From an uncultured Prevotella sp. (GTDB lineage Bacteria; Bacteroidota; Bacteroidia; Bacteroidales; Bacteroidaceae), in the NCBI GenBank assembly GCA_905236815.1, contig CAJOPE010000086.1, positions 1 to 52,399 on the forward strand: DNA of 52,399 nucleotides. Direction: 5' to 3'. A program made the position numbers and the translations under genes. Shown piece after piece: positions 1 through 8,655 of this stretch (positions are counted from its first letter, which is position 1; each line of letters opens with the position of its first letter). The notes beneath the pieces were generated by a model, which made no database searches, was not told the DNA's origin, and saw only the letters and a list, made by a program, of their open reading frames with translations.

Positions 1-24
1 AGTTGAAATAGCCAACGTAAATGC

Positions 25-69
25 ACCGTTTAGAGGTCGTAAACCGTCGGTTTAGACCTGCTAAACCGT
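25..69. repeat. Imperfect inverted repeat (large hairpin) near left edge
   Basis: Bases 25-46 and 48-69 are near-complementary arms built from ACCGTTTAG / TAAACCG units, with about 20 paired positions and single-base offsets. The core AAACCGTCGGTTT at 41-53 is itself almost palindromic. No T-run follows directly, so it is not a textbook terminator. It could be a processing or regulatory structure at the end of an upstream transcript, or part of a repeated element. Its role is unknown. Confidence 0.5.
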
Positions 70-87
70 TGAGTTAGCTTTTTTAAC
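69..87 (+). repeat. 19-bp repeat, left copy (inverted copy at 52378-52396)
   Basis: TTGAGTTAGCTTTTTTAAC occurs here on the + strand and exactly on the - strand at 52378-52396. Two further bases (CC) match on the outer side after one mismatch. The partner copy runs to the window edge, so its full length cannot be seen. It may be a dispersed genomic repeat or an inversion/recombination site; chance is not excluded because the motif is AT-rich. Confidence 0.5.
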
Positions 88-165
88 TAATATTGTTAAA
101 GAAAGCAAAATCAATATAGGATAATAGTAGAAAAAATAGGAATTTCTAAGTATTTACTTATTTTT

Positions 166-197
166 TTTGGTGTTTATATATTTTTTTTATACTTTTG
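166..197 (+). promoter_or_regulatory. Promoter of the pectin-degradation pair (-33 TTTG, -7 TACTTTTG)
   Basis: TTTG at 166-169 and TACTTTTG at 190-197 are separated by 20 bases, which matches the Bacteroidota sigma-ABfr promoter form (TTTG, about 19-21 bases, TAnnTTTG). The predicted 5' leader to the ATG at 264 is about 60 bases. Confidence 0.75.
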
Positions 198-263
198 CCT
201 TGTAATGTAATGACCTAATAGTCTCAGCTTCGCAATACTAGACAATGTACTATAGTAAACCTT

Positions 264-1748
264 ATGCTTATGAGAAATGTATATTTTACATATATAATAA
301 CTTTGGCTCTATGCTGTTTTAACTTTAACACAACAATAGCACAACCTAAGACAGCGAAAGATGTAGGAGTAGATGTTTACTTCGCACACTACAGCGAGTG
401 GATGGCAAACACGGTTTGCTTCAACCAGTCTGTCTATCACAACGATAACAGTATCGTGGCTGAAGCCATGCTTGATACCTGGCTCGCCTATCCTGATCAC
501 ATATCTTATGATGTGAGAGAAGCTGTTAAAAATTATGCGGCACTCGTTAATGAGGAAGGAACTGTTGCAGACTGGAATGCCGACAAGGCCTCCCAGCTCG
601 ACTACATACGTCCTGGACGCTTCTTTATCCGATATTATAATTTGATAGACAAGCAGAAAGACGAGAAATTCACAAAATTTTGTTCCAACCTTCTCGACTA
701 TCTAGGAAAGATGGGAAGAACGATGAGTGGCTCAACCCCAAATGGTCCTTGGTTCCATAAGTCAATCGCCTATCCTAATCAGGTATGGCTTGACGGTTCC
801 TATATGGGTATCCCTTTCTACTCTCTAGCAGGTCCAGAACTGAAATCTGAGCAGAAAGAGGCCATCTTTACCGATGCTGTTACTCAGTTGGAACTAATCG
901 ACAAAGTAACCTATGACCAACCTACAGATCTGTGGAGACATGGATGGGACGAGAATTGCAAGACAAAATGGGCATGCAAGGAATTCAACTATGATTTCGG
1001 AGCTCCAGAGACATACGATAAGACTTCAGGAAGAAGTTCCCACGCATGGGGAAGAGCAATGGGATGGTATGCCATGGCCTGCCTTGAAGTACTCGACAAT
1101 ATGGAGGAATTCGAAATTCCTCACACCGACAAGCGCTATCAGAGTATGCTCAGCCTTTTCGGTAGAATTATGAATTCAGTAAAGGCACATCAGGACCCTA
1201 CATCCAACCTCTGGTATTGTATCCTCGATGTTGCTCCAAATGATGCAGCCTACAGAAGCGTGAACAAGAAGCGCGACAACTATATTGAGGCTACAGCCTC
1301 AGCAATGTTTACCTACTGTATGCTCAGAGGATATTATGATGGCTATCTCACTGATGCCAGCTATTTCGAGGCAGGCAAGAAAGCCTACTGCTCTATGATC
1401 AAAACATTAGTGCAGGATAACCGTGACAATGGTATCAATCTGGCACAATGCTGCAAGGCTGGCGGCTTGAACAATGAGAAAGACGGCTCATTCGCCTACT
1501 ATATGAATGAGGACATCGTTATGAACGACAACAAGGGAGTAGCGCCTTTTATCTGGGCCTCACTCGCTGCCGAGAAGATGGGTTACGATATGCTGAGCAA
1601 CTCTTTCAGCAAGCCATACGTAAAGAAAGAACCTAGAGTAATCAGCGTGAAGAAACAAGCCGAAAAAACAACAACCACTAACTCGAACAAGAAAACAACA
1701 AACTCGACAAATAAAACCAAAACAGGCGGTACAAAAACCCGCAAATAA
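264..1748 (+). CDS. Unsaturated rhamnogalacturonyl hydrolase, GH105 (YteR/YesR-type)
   Basis: Predicted exported glycoside hydrolase that removes the unsaturated galacturonyl residue from rhamnogalacturonan-I oligosaccharides released by a lyase. Seen: a signal peptide (residues 1-26, ending TIAQ), the VWLDGSYMG motif with Asp177 matching the catalytic Asp of the family, WRHGW near 224, and HAWGRAMGWY at 260-269. All are characteristic of the (alpha/alpha)6-barrel GH105 fold. The last 45 residues are an unusual Thr/Asn/Lys-rich basic tail not needed for the barrel. An alternative start is the ATG at 270 (MRN...), equally good for the signal peptide. It lies 9 bases upstream of the PL11 lyase gene that would make its substrate, so the two form an operon. 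Confidence 0.88.
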   Translation: MLMRNVYFTYIITLALCCFNFNTTIAQPKTAKDVGVDVYFAHYSEWMANTVCFNQSVYHNDNSIVAEAMLDTWLAYPDHISYDVREAVKNYAALVNEEGTVADWNADKASQLDYIRPGRFFIRYYNLIDKQKDEKFTKFCSNLLDYLGKMGRTMSGSTPNGPWFHKSIAYPNQVWLDGSYMGIPFYSLAGPELKSEQKEAIFTDAVTQLELIDKVTYDQPTDLWRHGWDENCKTKWACKEFNYDFGAPETYDKTSGRSSHAWGRAMGWYAMACLEVLDNMEEFEIPHTDKRYQSMLSLFGRIMNSVKAHQDPTSNLWYCILDVAPNDAAYRSVNKKRDNYIEATASAMFTYCMLRGYYDGYLTDASYFEAGKKAYCSMIKTLVQDNRDNGINLAQCCKAGGLNNEKDGSFAYYMNEDIVMNDNKGVAPFIWASLAAEKMGYDMLSNSFSKPYVKKEPRVISVKKQAEKTTTTNSNKKTTNSTNKTKTGGTKTRK

Positions 1749-1757
1749 AATTATATA

Positions 1758-3848
1758 ATGAAAAAATCTACTCTACTTGCAGCAGCGATTCTTTCGAGTG
1801 TCGCTGCTACGGCGCAGGTAACATCAACAAATCAAATGGAAAAAATTTCCCGAGGAGTGGTGGCTTTGCCAGCTCAGTCGGGAAAAGGAGAATTTATCAG
1901 TTGGCGATGGCTCGGCTACGACGAGGCAGGCACTTCTTTCGACTTGCTCCGAAATGGTGAGGTCATCGCACATGACATTACAAAGACTACGTCTTATACT
2001 GATGCTGAGGGTACTTCCTCCAGCAAATATCAGGTGGTTACAAAGGTAAATGGCGTAGAAATTGACAAGACTGAAGCTATCACTCCATGGAGCGATCTCT
2101 ACTCCACTCTCCAGCTCAACCGTCCTGCTGCAGGTAGCAATGCATCAGGCACTTATACCTATACACCAAATGACTGCAGCATAGCAGATGTGGATGGAGA
2201 TGGCGAATACGAACTCATCGTGAAATGGGATCCTTCCAATCAGAAAGATAATTCTCAATCGGGCTATACTGGCAATGTATATCTCGACTGCTATAAATTT
2301 AACGGCACTCAGCTCTGGCGCATCGACCTAGGTGTGAATATACGTGCAGGTGCCCACTACACCCAGTTCCAAGTTTTCGACTACGATGGTGATGGCAAGG
2401 CAGAACTCATCTGCAAGACGGCTCCAGGAAGTATCGATGGCAAAGGAAAATATGTTTCTTCTGCTGCCGATGAAACTTCCATTACATCGACCGACAACTC
2501 ACAAGACTATAGAAACAGCAAAGGTTATATTCTGAGTGGTCCTGAATACCTCACAGTCTTCAAAGGAGAGTCGGGTGAGGCTATCCACACGGTATGGTAT
2601 AATCCAAACCGAGCTGGAGGCTATGGCGTTGCAGCCAATCATCCATCAAAAAGCTACTGGGGCGACAACTATGGAAACAGAGTAGATAGATTCCTCGCTT
2701 GCACAGCCTACCTAGATGGCGAAGATGAAACTCCAAGTGCCGTTTTCGGACGCGGCTACTACACCCGTGCTTATGTATGGGCGGTAAAATTCGATGGAAA
2801 GAAATTATCCACAAAATGGCTGCATAGCTCCATTTCAAAGAATGAGTGGGACCTGACAGATGCTAATGGCACTGTTACCAAGCATACAGGCTTATCGAAC
2901 ACTGCGTATGGAAATGGTAACCACAATCTCTCTGTGGGCGACGTAGATGGAGATGGCAAAGATGAGATTATCTATGGTTCATGTGCATTCGACCATGATG
3001 GCAGTTTACTATACACTACCGCTCTTGGCCATGGAGACGCAATGCATCTCGCCGACTTGGACCCAGACCGTCCTGGACTAGAGGTCTTCACTGTTCACGA
3101 GGAGAAGCCATACGGCATGGACATCCACGATGCTGCCACAGGAGAGATTCTTACAAGAATGACAGGTACAGGAGATACTGGTCGAGGGATTGCTGCTGAT
3201 GTTGACAGCCTTCATAGAGGTGCCGAGATCGCAGGTGTTGACAACTATCTCTACGACTTGAAGGGAAACAATATCGGAAAGAGAAGCACTCTAAACTTCC
3301 GCATCTATTGGGATGGCGATGCCTATGAGGAACTTTTCGATGGAAAATACAGCACCACAACTCTGCAGGCTAGTCCTAGAATCGAGAAATATACAAATGA
3401 CTCAGAGAAATTCTCCACCATCTTCAGCATGACTTCCTATGGCAAGCCTCAGACTTGTAACACCACCAAGTCAACACCTTGTCTACAGGCCGACTTGTTT
3501 GGTGACTGGCGAGAAGAATTAATAATGTGGAATGGAGATGATCCAAGTAAGGTAAACATCTACACCACCAACATTCCAACCAGCTACCGTGTACCAACCT
3601 TAATGCACGACCATATCTACCGTATGGGCATTGCCTGGCAGAATACCGCCTACAATCAACCTCCTCACATCGGCTATTACCTGCCGGATTACCTGAAGAA
3701 GCAGGAAGAGGAAGCAACAAGTATCCGCGAGATGAATATAGAGACCAGTGAAAGCAATTCTCCTATTTATAATATAGCTGGTCAAAAAGTGGATAAGCAC
3801 TACAAGGGTATCGTAATAAAGAATGGAAAGAAGATATTCGTAAAGTAA
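1758..3848 (+). CDS. Rhamnogalacturonan lyase, PL11 (YesW/YesX-type)
   Basis: Exported polysaccharide lyase cleaving the rhamnose-galacturonate backbone of rhamnogalacturonan-I by beta-elimination. Seen: signal peptide MKKSTLLAAAILSSVAATAQ; an N-terminal Fn3-like domain containing ISWRWLGYDEAG; then a beta-propeller catalytic domain with repeated calcium-binding DVDGDGEYE / DYDGDGKAE / DVDGDGKDE motifs. The 696-residue length fits single-domain PL11 enzymes. The final ~27 residues (YNIAGQKV...KGIVIKNGKKIFVK) resemble the short C-terminal tail common on exported Prevotella proteins and partly resemble type IX secretion sorting domains. Its product feeds the GH105 hydrolase just upstream. Confidence 0.9.
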   Translation: MKKSTLLAAAILSSVAATAQVTSTNQMEKISRGVVALPAQSGKGEFISWRWLGYDEAGTSFDLLRNGEVIAHDITKTTSYTDAEGTSSSKYQVVTKVNGVEIDKTEAITPWSDLYSTLQLNRPAAGSNASGTYTYTPNDCSIADVDGDGEYELIVKWDPSNQKDNSQSGYTGNVYLDCYKFNGTQLWRIDLGVNIRAGAHYTQFQVFDYDGDGKAELICKTAPGSIDGKGKYVSSAADETSITSTDNSQDYRNSKGYILSGPEYLTVFKGESGEAIHTVWYNPNRAGGYGVAANHPSKSYWGDNYGNRVDRFLACTAYLDGEDETPSAVFGRGYYTRAYVWAVKFDGKKLSTKWLHSSISKNEWDLTDANGTVTKHTGLSNTAYGNGNHNLSVGDVDGDGKDEIIYGSCAFDHDGSLLYTTALGHGDAMHLADLDPDRPGLEVFTVHEEKPYGMDIHDAATGEILTRMTGTGDTGRGIAADVDSLHRGAEIAGVDNYLYDLKGNNIGKRSTLNFRIYWDGDAYEELFDGKYSTTTLQASPRIEKYTNDSEKFSTIFSMTSYGKPQTCNTTKSTPCLQADLFGDWREELIMWNGDDPSKVNIYTTNIPTSYRVPTLMHDHIYRMGIAWQNTAYNQPPHIGYYLPDYLKKQEEEATSIREMNIETSESNSPIYNIAGQKVDKHYKGIVIKNGKKIFVK

Positions 3849-3867
3849 TAGAAATAATGAATAAGAA

Positions 3868-3894
3868 AAAGGGCAGCCTCGACAGCTGCCCTTT
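3868..3894. terminator. Bidirectional terminator after the PL11 gene
   Basis: Ten-base perfect stem AAAGGGCAGC / GCTGCCCTTT (3868-3877 with 3885-3894), 7-base loop, A-rich on the left and T-rich on the right. It lies between convergent genes and can serve both. Confidence 0.85.
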
Positions 3895-3919
3895 ATATTT
3901 TAACAAACCAGGAAATAAA

Positions 3920-4594
3920 TTACTGAATTTCCTTGTTTACAGATATTGCGTAGATATACATACCATTACTCTCCTTCATTGTCAAGTCACCATCCTTAGT
4001 AACAGTGATTGTTGCAATAACAGGATTCTTATAATCATTAGAAGAAATCTTGGTTGGCTCCTTGCCTGGAACAGTACCATTTGTCAGCTCGAAATAACGA
4101 GCAGCATCAGCAGTACTACCTGTAGAGAATTTAATTCTAACCACATCCTTTGCTTTCAGATTAGGAATCTTAATAGCAAGATTAGAGCAGTTAGTATTCA
4201 ATCGAGACCCTGGCTCAATACGAATCATCTTAGGACCGATGAAGCCATCATAGCGGCCAAAATACAAGCCACGAGTATAGTCGAGATACTGTCGATTGGC
4301 ATACAGTTGAACGAAATCACCGTAGTCATCGGTAACAGCATCTGTAATTTTCTGACCTAATCCATAACGGAAATAGCGATATGCTTTTGTATTTTTGCTA
4401 GTGATAGCAATACGATACCAATTGAAATAATCGGTTTCACCCTCACTTGTTACGTATTCTTTATCAGCCTGAAGGTTCTCATAATCAATCTCACTTAATG
4501 GGAGTGTAAAATCCCAAACCTTACTCTCAGTTTGTTGCGCACTAATACTTGTAGTAAATAGTATAGCAGTAATAAGTGTTATTAATTTTTTCAT
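3920..4594 (-). CDS. Exported protein of unknown function
   Basis: I do not recognise the family. The start is placed at the MKKLITLITAILFTTSISAQ methionine (4592-4594), which gives a clean signal peptide of about 20 residues; the longer frame adds 14 residues without one. The mature ~205-residue protein is rich in beta-type sequence (WDFTLPLSE, ITVTKDGDLTMKE) and aromatic residues. It resembles jelly-roll or carbohydrate-binding-like exported proteins of Bacteroidota that begin 'vWDFTk', but that is only an impression. A -7 element at 4671-4678 suggests it is transcribed alone, with a leader of about 70 bases. It is convergent with the pectin locus; whether it binds carbohydrate is unknown. 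Confidence 0.7.
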   Translation of the reverse strand: MKKLITLITAILFTTSISAQQTESKVWDFTLPLSEIDYENLQADKEYVTSEGETDYFNWYRIAITSKNTKAYRYFRYGLGQKITDAVTDDYGDFVQLYANRQYLDYTRGLYFGRYDGFIGPKMIRIEPGSRLNTNCSNLAIKIPNLKAKDVVRIKFSTGSTADAARYFELTNGTVPGKEPTKISSNDYKNPVIATITVTKDGDLTMKESNGMYIYAISVNKEIQ

Positions 4595-4670
4595 ATATGT
4601 CATCATTAAAAATTCTAAAAAATCTATTCTTATCAAATACCCTGAACCAAAATAAAATTGGAAACGGCTA

Positions 4671-4678
4671 CAAAGATA
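4671..4678 (-). promoter_or_regulatory. -7 element (TATCTTTG) for the exported protein
   Basis: CAAAGATA on the + strand reads TATCTTTG on the - strand, a match to TAnnTTTG. It lies 77 bases upstream of the chosen start. Confidence 0.6.
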
Positions 4679-4744
4679 GACAATTAATCGTATCCAACAT
4701 TAAAGTTTCAGTTAAAATTGCTTATTATCAAGTACTTTTTAACA

Positions 4745-5092
4745 TTATACCAGCCCATCAAGCTGTTTTTTCATCTCTTTTAAATCCTCTCGGATTGAAA
4801 TCAATGTTTCCAAGACATCGCTACTCTTATCTACTCCCGAAGGATTCTGACTAAGATATTTTCGTGCTGCAGCAATTTTGAAGCCACGCACTTTTATCAG
4901 ATTGTATATTAATTTTATCTGTTCGATATCCTTCTCGGTATATTGGCGAACCTTGTTGGTAGAAACCTTTGGCTTGAGAAGAGGAAATTCCTTCTCCCAA
5001 AAGCGAAGAGTCGACTCGTTAACTCCCACAAGTTCGGCAACTTCCTTGATAGTATAGTATAATTTCGTATTCTTATTTGAATTCAGCGCCAT
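4745..5092 (-). CDS. MerR-family transcriptional regulator
   Basis: A 115-residue DNA-binding protein with the MerR winged helix-turn-helix at the N-terminus: YYTIKEVAELVGVNESTLRFWEKEFP (residues ~12-37), then the wing and YTEKDIEQIKLIYNLIKVRGFKIAAARKYL, and a C-terminal coiled coil (ETLISIREDLKEMKKQLDGL) for dimerisation. There is no cysteine-based or drug-binding effector domain, so the inducer is not apparent. Short MerR proteins of this type are common next to housekeeping genes in Bacteroidota. It is divergent from alaS, with both -7 boxes in the 130-base gap; its targets are unknown. Confidence 0.88.
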   Translation of the reverse strand: MALNSNKNTKLYYTIKEVAELVGVNESTLRFWEKEFPLLKPKVSTNKVRQYTEKDIEQIKLIYNLIKVRGFKIAAARKYLSQNPSGVDKSSDVLETLISIREDLKEMKKQLDGLV

Positions 5093-5120
5093 GATTGACC
5101 TTATTTAGTTCTTTTATTTG

Positions 5121-5128
5121 CAAAGATA
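5121..5128 (-). promoter_or_regulatory. -7 element of the merR-type gene
   Basis: TATCTTTG on the - strand, 28 bases before the start. The sequence TGCAAAGATA here and TATCTTTGCA at the alaS promoter form a 10-base inverted repeat around the divergent region. Confidence 0.65.
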
Positions 5129-5171
5129 ATAAAAATATCCTTCTCTGCTCCCTCTTCTCTTATCTTTTTTG

Positions 5172-5179
5172 TATCTTTG
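5172..5179 (+). promoter_or_regulatory. -7 element of alaS
   Basis: TATCTTTG followed by CATCTG; the leader to the ATG at 5223 is about 40 bases. No convincing -33 TTTG is visible at the expected distance. Confidence 0.65.
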
Positions 5180-5222
5180 CATCTGAATTTTCAAAAAGAA
5201 TAAAAATCAAAACAAAATAAAT

Positions 5223-7889
5223 ATGATGACAGCAAAAGAAATCCGTGACTCCTATTTGAAGTTCTTTGAGTCAAAGGAACACGTCATCGTTCCGTCTGCC
5301 CCTATCGTTGTAAAGGACGACCCTACGTTGATGTTCACAAATGCTGGTATGAACCAGTGGAAAGATATTATCCTTGGTACCAAGGAACCTGAGCCACGCC
5401 GCCGCGCCGACTCCCAGAAGTGTCTGCGTGTTAGTGGTAAGCATAACGACCTCGAGGAGGTTGGCCGCGACTCTGCGCTCAGCCACCACACTATGTTCGA
5501 GATGTTGGGTAACTGGAGTTTTGGTGACTATTTCAAGCAGGGTGCCATCGACATGGCATACGAATATCTCGTAGATGTGCTGAAGCTAGACCCTAAGGAT
5601 CTCTATGTAACTGTTTTCGAGGGCGATGCCAGCGAGAACCTTACACGTGACGACGAGGCTGCCAGCTATTGGGAGAAACATTTCCCTAAGAATCACATCG
5701 TGAATGGAAACAAGCACGATAACTTCTGGGAGATGGGCGACCAGGGTCCTTGCGGTCCTTGTTCTGAAATCCACATCGACTTCCGCTCTGAGGAGGAGAA
5801 GGCAAAGGTGCCAGGTGAGGAATTGGTAAACAAGGATCACCCACAGGTAATCGAAATCTGGAACATCGTATTTATGCAGTACAACCGTAAGGCTGATGGT
5901 AGTCTTGAGCCATTGAAGATGCAGGTAATTGATACCGGTATGGGCTTCGAGCGCCTCGTACGCCTTATGCAGGGCAAGAATTCCAACTACGATACAGATA
6001 TCTTCACTCCAACTATCAACGAGATTGAACGTCTCTCTGGCAAGAAATACAGCCACACCTTCCCAGAAGGTCCTAATGGTGAGGGCGTTAACGAGCAGCA
6101 GAAAGTGGATATCGCTATCCGCGTAGTTGCCGACCACCTTCGTGCGGTTGCTTTTGCCATCGCCGATGGTCAGTTGCCAAGCAATGCCAAGGCTGGTTAT
6201 GTTATCCGCCGAATTCTTCGTCGTGCGGTTCGCTACTACTATACATTCCTCGACCAGAAGGAATCATTCATGTACAAGTTGCTGCCTGTTCTCGTTGCCG
6301 AGATGGGTGGTGCTTATCCAGAGCTCACTGCACAGCAGGAACTTATCGGCCGTGTGATGAAGGAAGAGGAAGATAGCTTCCTCCGCACTTTGGAAAAGGG
6401 TATCAACCTGCTCACTGGCGACCTGGAGGCTCTCAAGGCTGCAGGCAAGAAGGAACTCGACGGTGCTTCAGCATTCCGTCTCTTCGATACCTACGGATTC
6501 CCTCTCGACCTTACAGAACTCATCTGTGGTGAAAACGGCTACAGTGTTGACGAAAAGGGATTCGATGAGGAAATGGCTAAGCAGAAGGCACGTGCCCGCA
6601 ATGCTGCTGCTGTTGAGAATGGCGACTGGCAGGTCATCGCTGAAGGCGAGCAGGAGTTCGTTGGCTACGACTATACCGAATATGAGTGTCATATCCTCCG
6701 CTATCGTCAGGTTACCCAGAAGAAGAACACTTTCTACGAAGTAGTTCTCGACCACACTCCTTTCTATGGTGAAATGGGTGGACAGGTTGGTGATGCTGGT
6801 GTACTCGTTAGCGAGAAAGAAACCATAGAGGTTATCGACACCAAGCGCGAGAACAACCAGAGCATTCATATTCTGAAGAAGCTCCCAACTGATCTGCAAG
6901 CTGATTTCATGGCTTGCGTAGATACCGACAAGCGTAACGGTTCTGCTGCCAACCATACAGCAACTCACTTGCTCGACTATGCCTTGAAGCAGGTATTGGG
7001 CGACCATGTTGAGCAGAAGGGTTCTTATGTAGATGCAAACACATTGCGTTTCGACTTCTCACACTTCCAGAAAGTTACCGATGAGGAACTTCGTCAGGTA
7101 GAGCGCATTGTCAATGATATGGTTCGTCAAGACCTTCCATTAGACGAGCATCGCGATACACCAATCGAGGAGGCAAAGCAATTAGGTGCCATTGCCCTCT
7201 TCGGCGAGAAATACGGCGACAAGGTTCGTGTGGTTCGTTTCGGACCTAGCTGCGAGTTCTGTGGTGGTATTCACGCATCTTCAACAGGTCGCATTGGTTT
7301 CTTCAAGATTGTTTCTGAAAGCAGTGTAGCTGCAGGTGTTCGCCGTATCGAGGCTCTCACTGGCAAGGCTTGCGAGGAAGCTCTCTACACACTTCAGGAC
7401 ACTCTCCTCTCTGTAAAGGGACTCTTCAACAATGCAAAGGATCTCGAGGGTGTTATCCGCAAGTTCATCGAGGACAATGACAAGATGAAGAAGGAAATCG
7501 AGTCATTCCGCGCTCAGAAGGTTGAACAACTTAAAAATAAGTTGGTTGAAAATGCCAAAGAAGTAAATGGTGTAAAGGTGGTAAGAGCTACCCTTCCTAT
7601 CGATGCAGCCTCAGCAAAGGATATCGTCTTCAAGATTCGCGAAGCTATCCCAGAAAACCTAGTATGTGTTCTTGGAACTGTTGCTGATGACAAGCCATTG
7701 TTAAGCGTTATGTTCAGTGATGATATGGTAAAGGATCACGACCTGAATGCAGGTAAGATTATCCGTGAAGCTGCTAAACTCATCAAGGGTGGCGGCGGTG
7801 GTCAGCCTCATTATGCACAAGCTGGCGGTAAAGACGTTGATGGCGTTAGCGCTGCAGTAGATAAAGTAATTGAACTTTGCAATCTCTAA
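5223..7889 (+). CDS. alaS: Alanine--tRNA ligase
   Basis: Charges tRNA-Ala with alanine in the cytoplasm and clears mischarged Ser/Gly by an editing domain. Seen: class II catalytic core at the N-terminus ([42 protein letters not shown]), the editing-domain zinc motif HTATH near residue 578, and CGGIHAS near 678 that supplies further metal ligands. It ends in a C-terminal C-Ala domain with a Gly-rich [14 protein letters not shown] stretch. At 888 residues it has normal length. Two adjacent ATGs (5223, 5226) are possible starts. It is transcribed alone, divergent from the merR-type gene, and ends at a strong terminator. Confidence 0.97.
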   Translation: MMTAKEIRDSYLKFFESKEHVIVPSAPIVVKDDPTLMFTNAGMNQWKDIILGTKEPEPRRRADSQKCLRVSGKHNDLEEVGRDSALSHHTMFEMLGNWSFGDYFKQGAIDMAYEYLVDVLKLDPKDLYVTVFEGDASENLTRDDEAASYWEKHFPKNHIVNGNKHDNFWEMGDQGPCGPCSEIHIDFRSEEEKAKVPGEELVNKDHPQVIEIWNIVFMQYNRKADGSLEPLKMQVIDTGMGFERLVRLMQGKNSNYDTDIFTPTINEIERLSGKKYSHTFPEGPNGEGVNEQQKVDIAIRVVADHLRAVAFAIADGQLPSNAKAGYVIRRILRRAVRYYYTFLDQKESFMYKLLPVLVAEMGGAYPELTAQQELIGRVMKEEEDSFLRTLEKGINLLTGDLEALKAAGKKELDGASAFRLFDTYGFPLDLTELICGENGYSVDEKGFDEEMAKQKARARNAAAVENGDWQVIAEGEQEFVGYDYTEYECHILRYRQVTQKKNTFYEVVLDHTPFYGEMGGQVGDAGVLVSEKETIEVIDTKRENNQSIHILKKLPTDLQADFMACVDTDKRNGSAANHTATHLLDYALKQVLGDHVEQKGSYVDANTLRFDFSHFQKVTDEELRQVERIVNDMVRQDLPLDEHRDTPIEEAKQLGAIALFGEKYGDKVRVVRFGPSCEFCGGIHASSTGRIGFFKIVSESSVAAGVRRIEALTGKACEEALYTLQDTLLSVKGLFNNAKDLEGVIRKFIEDNDKMKKEIESFRAQKVEQLKNKLVENAKEVNGVKVVRATLPIDAASAKDIVFKIREAIPENLVCVLGTVADDKPLLSVMFSDDMVKDHDLNAGKIIREAAKLIKGGGGGQPHYAQAGGKDVDGVSAAVDKVIELCNL

Positions 7890-7890
7890 A

Positions 7891-7934
7891 TATAAAAAAC
7901 TCGCTCGACTATTAAGTCGAGCGAGTTTTTTATA
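7891..7934. terminator. Bidirectional terminator between alaS and the SprT-like gene
   Basis: Perfect 20-base stem (7891-7910 with 7915-7934), core ACTCGCTCGACT, tetraloop ATTA, flanked by A-run and T-run so it works for both converging genes. Confidence 0.92.
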
Positions 7935-7951
7935 TATTGATTCTGAATATT

Positions 7952-8629
7952 TTATTTCTTCAATAGTTCAAGATCATATATTTTCATAACGTTCACTAGT
8001 TTATGAAAGTCTTCTCTTGAAATTCTTCTTCCTCTCAGACTTCGGCATTGCGGAAAGTTCTCGAAATATTCCTCTTGCGTGGAATACCATTGAAAATGGC
8101 GAACTTCATTCAGATACAGAAGTTCCTGGTTTATCTTCTTGGCAGAACCAGGATGAATACGACTCAAAAAATGTTTTCCATCTTGCATTTCCAGAGCCAA
8201 TACCAAATAGGTCTGAGGACCAGCATCCTTTTTCTTTTTCACCACAGCATCCGAGATCTTCCAACCTCGAGTAGTTGTCATTGCCTTGATCTGCCATCCT
8301 TTCTTATTCAAGTTGTCTGCCATTCCACGGAACACAACGCCATGAGCAGAAGTATCACGTAAACCCGTATAGGCAATCGAATAATGTATCATCTCATGTA
8401 GCAGTACATTCTCTGCCTGGAATTCCGTCATATCATAATAGGTAGTAAGACGTATAGCAAAATCAAAGATACGCCCCTTTCCTCTGCCGATAGTTCTACG
8501 GCAGGAAAAGGTACCCAACTGATTCTTGCTTTTCGATAAACCTATCATTGGAAGAGGAAGCCCCCCTCCAAAATATTCATTATTGAATCGTATGAAATTA
8601 TCTTCTATCCAGTTTTCTGTTACTATCAT
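7952..8629 (-). CDS. SprT-like zinc metalloprotease-fold protein
   Basis: Predicted cytoplasmic zincin-like protein of the SprT/Spartan family. The metal-binding HEMIH motif is at residues 78-82, with a further candidate ligand in SAHG (His96). The N-terminal EDNFIRFNNEYFGGGLP segment is the usual SprT start. The C-terminal ~110 residues lack the Cys4 zinc ribbon of Spartan proteins and instead carry a basic YLVLALEMQDGKHFLSRIHP segment. Related proteins act on DNA-protein crosslinks, but the bacterial members are little studied. It lies 26 bases downstream of a phosphoesterase gene, which follows a recD-like helicase on the same strand. That context makes a nucleic-acid role plausible but unproven. 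Confidence 0.85.
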   Translation of the reverse strand: MIVTENWIEDNFIRFNNEYFGGGLPLPMIGLSKSKNQLGTFSCRRTIGRGKGRIFDFAIRLTTYYDMTEFQAENVLLHEMIHYSIAYTGLRDTSAHGVVFRGMADNLNKKGWQIKAMTTTRGWKISDAVVKKKKDAGPQTYLVLALEMQDGKHFLSRIHPGSAKKINQELLYLNEVRHFQWYSTQEEYFENFPQCRSLRGRRISREDFHKLVNVMKIYDLELLKK

Positions 8630-8655
8630 AGTTTCTTTAAGATTAACGAATCCTG

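Noticed and set aside
3857..4360. Rightward 167-codon frame over the exported protein gene
   Set aside because: It crosses the strong terminator at 3868-3894 and overlaps a - strand gene with a clean signal peptide and promoter.
5586..6137. Open frame of 183 codons antisense to alaS
   Set aside because: Shadow of a secure essential gene; no promoter or recognisable protein.
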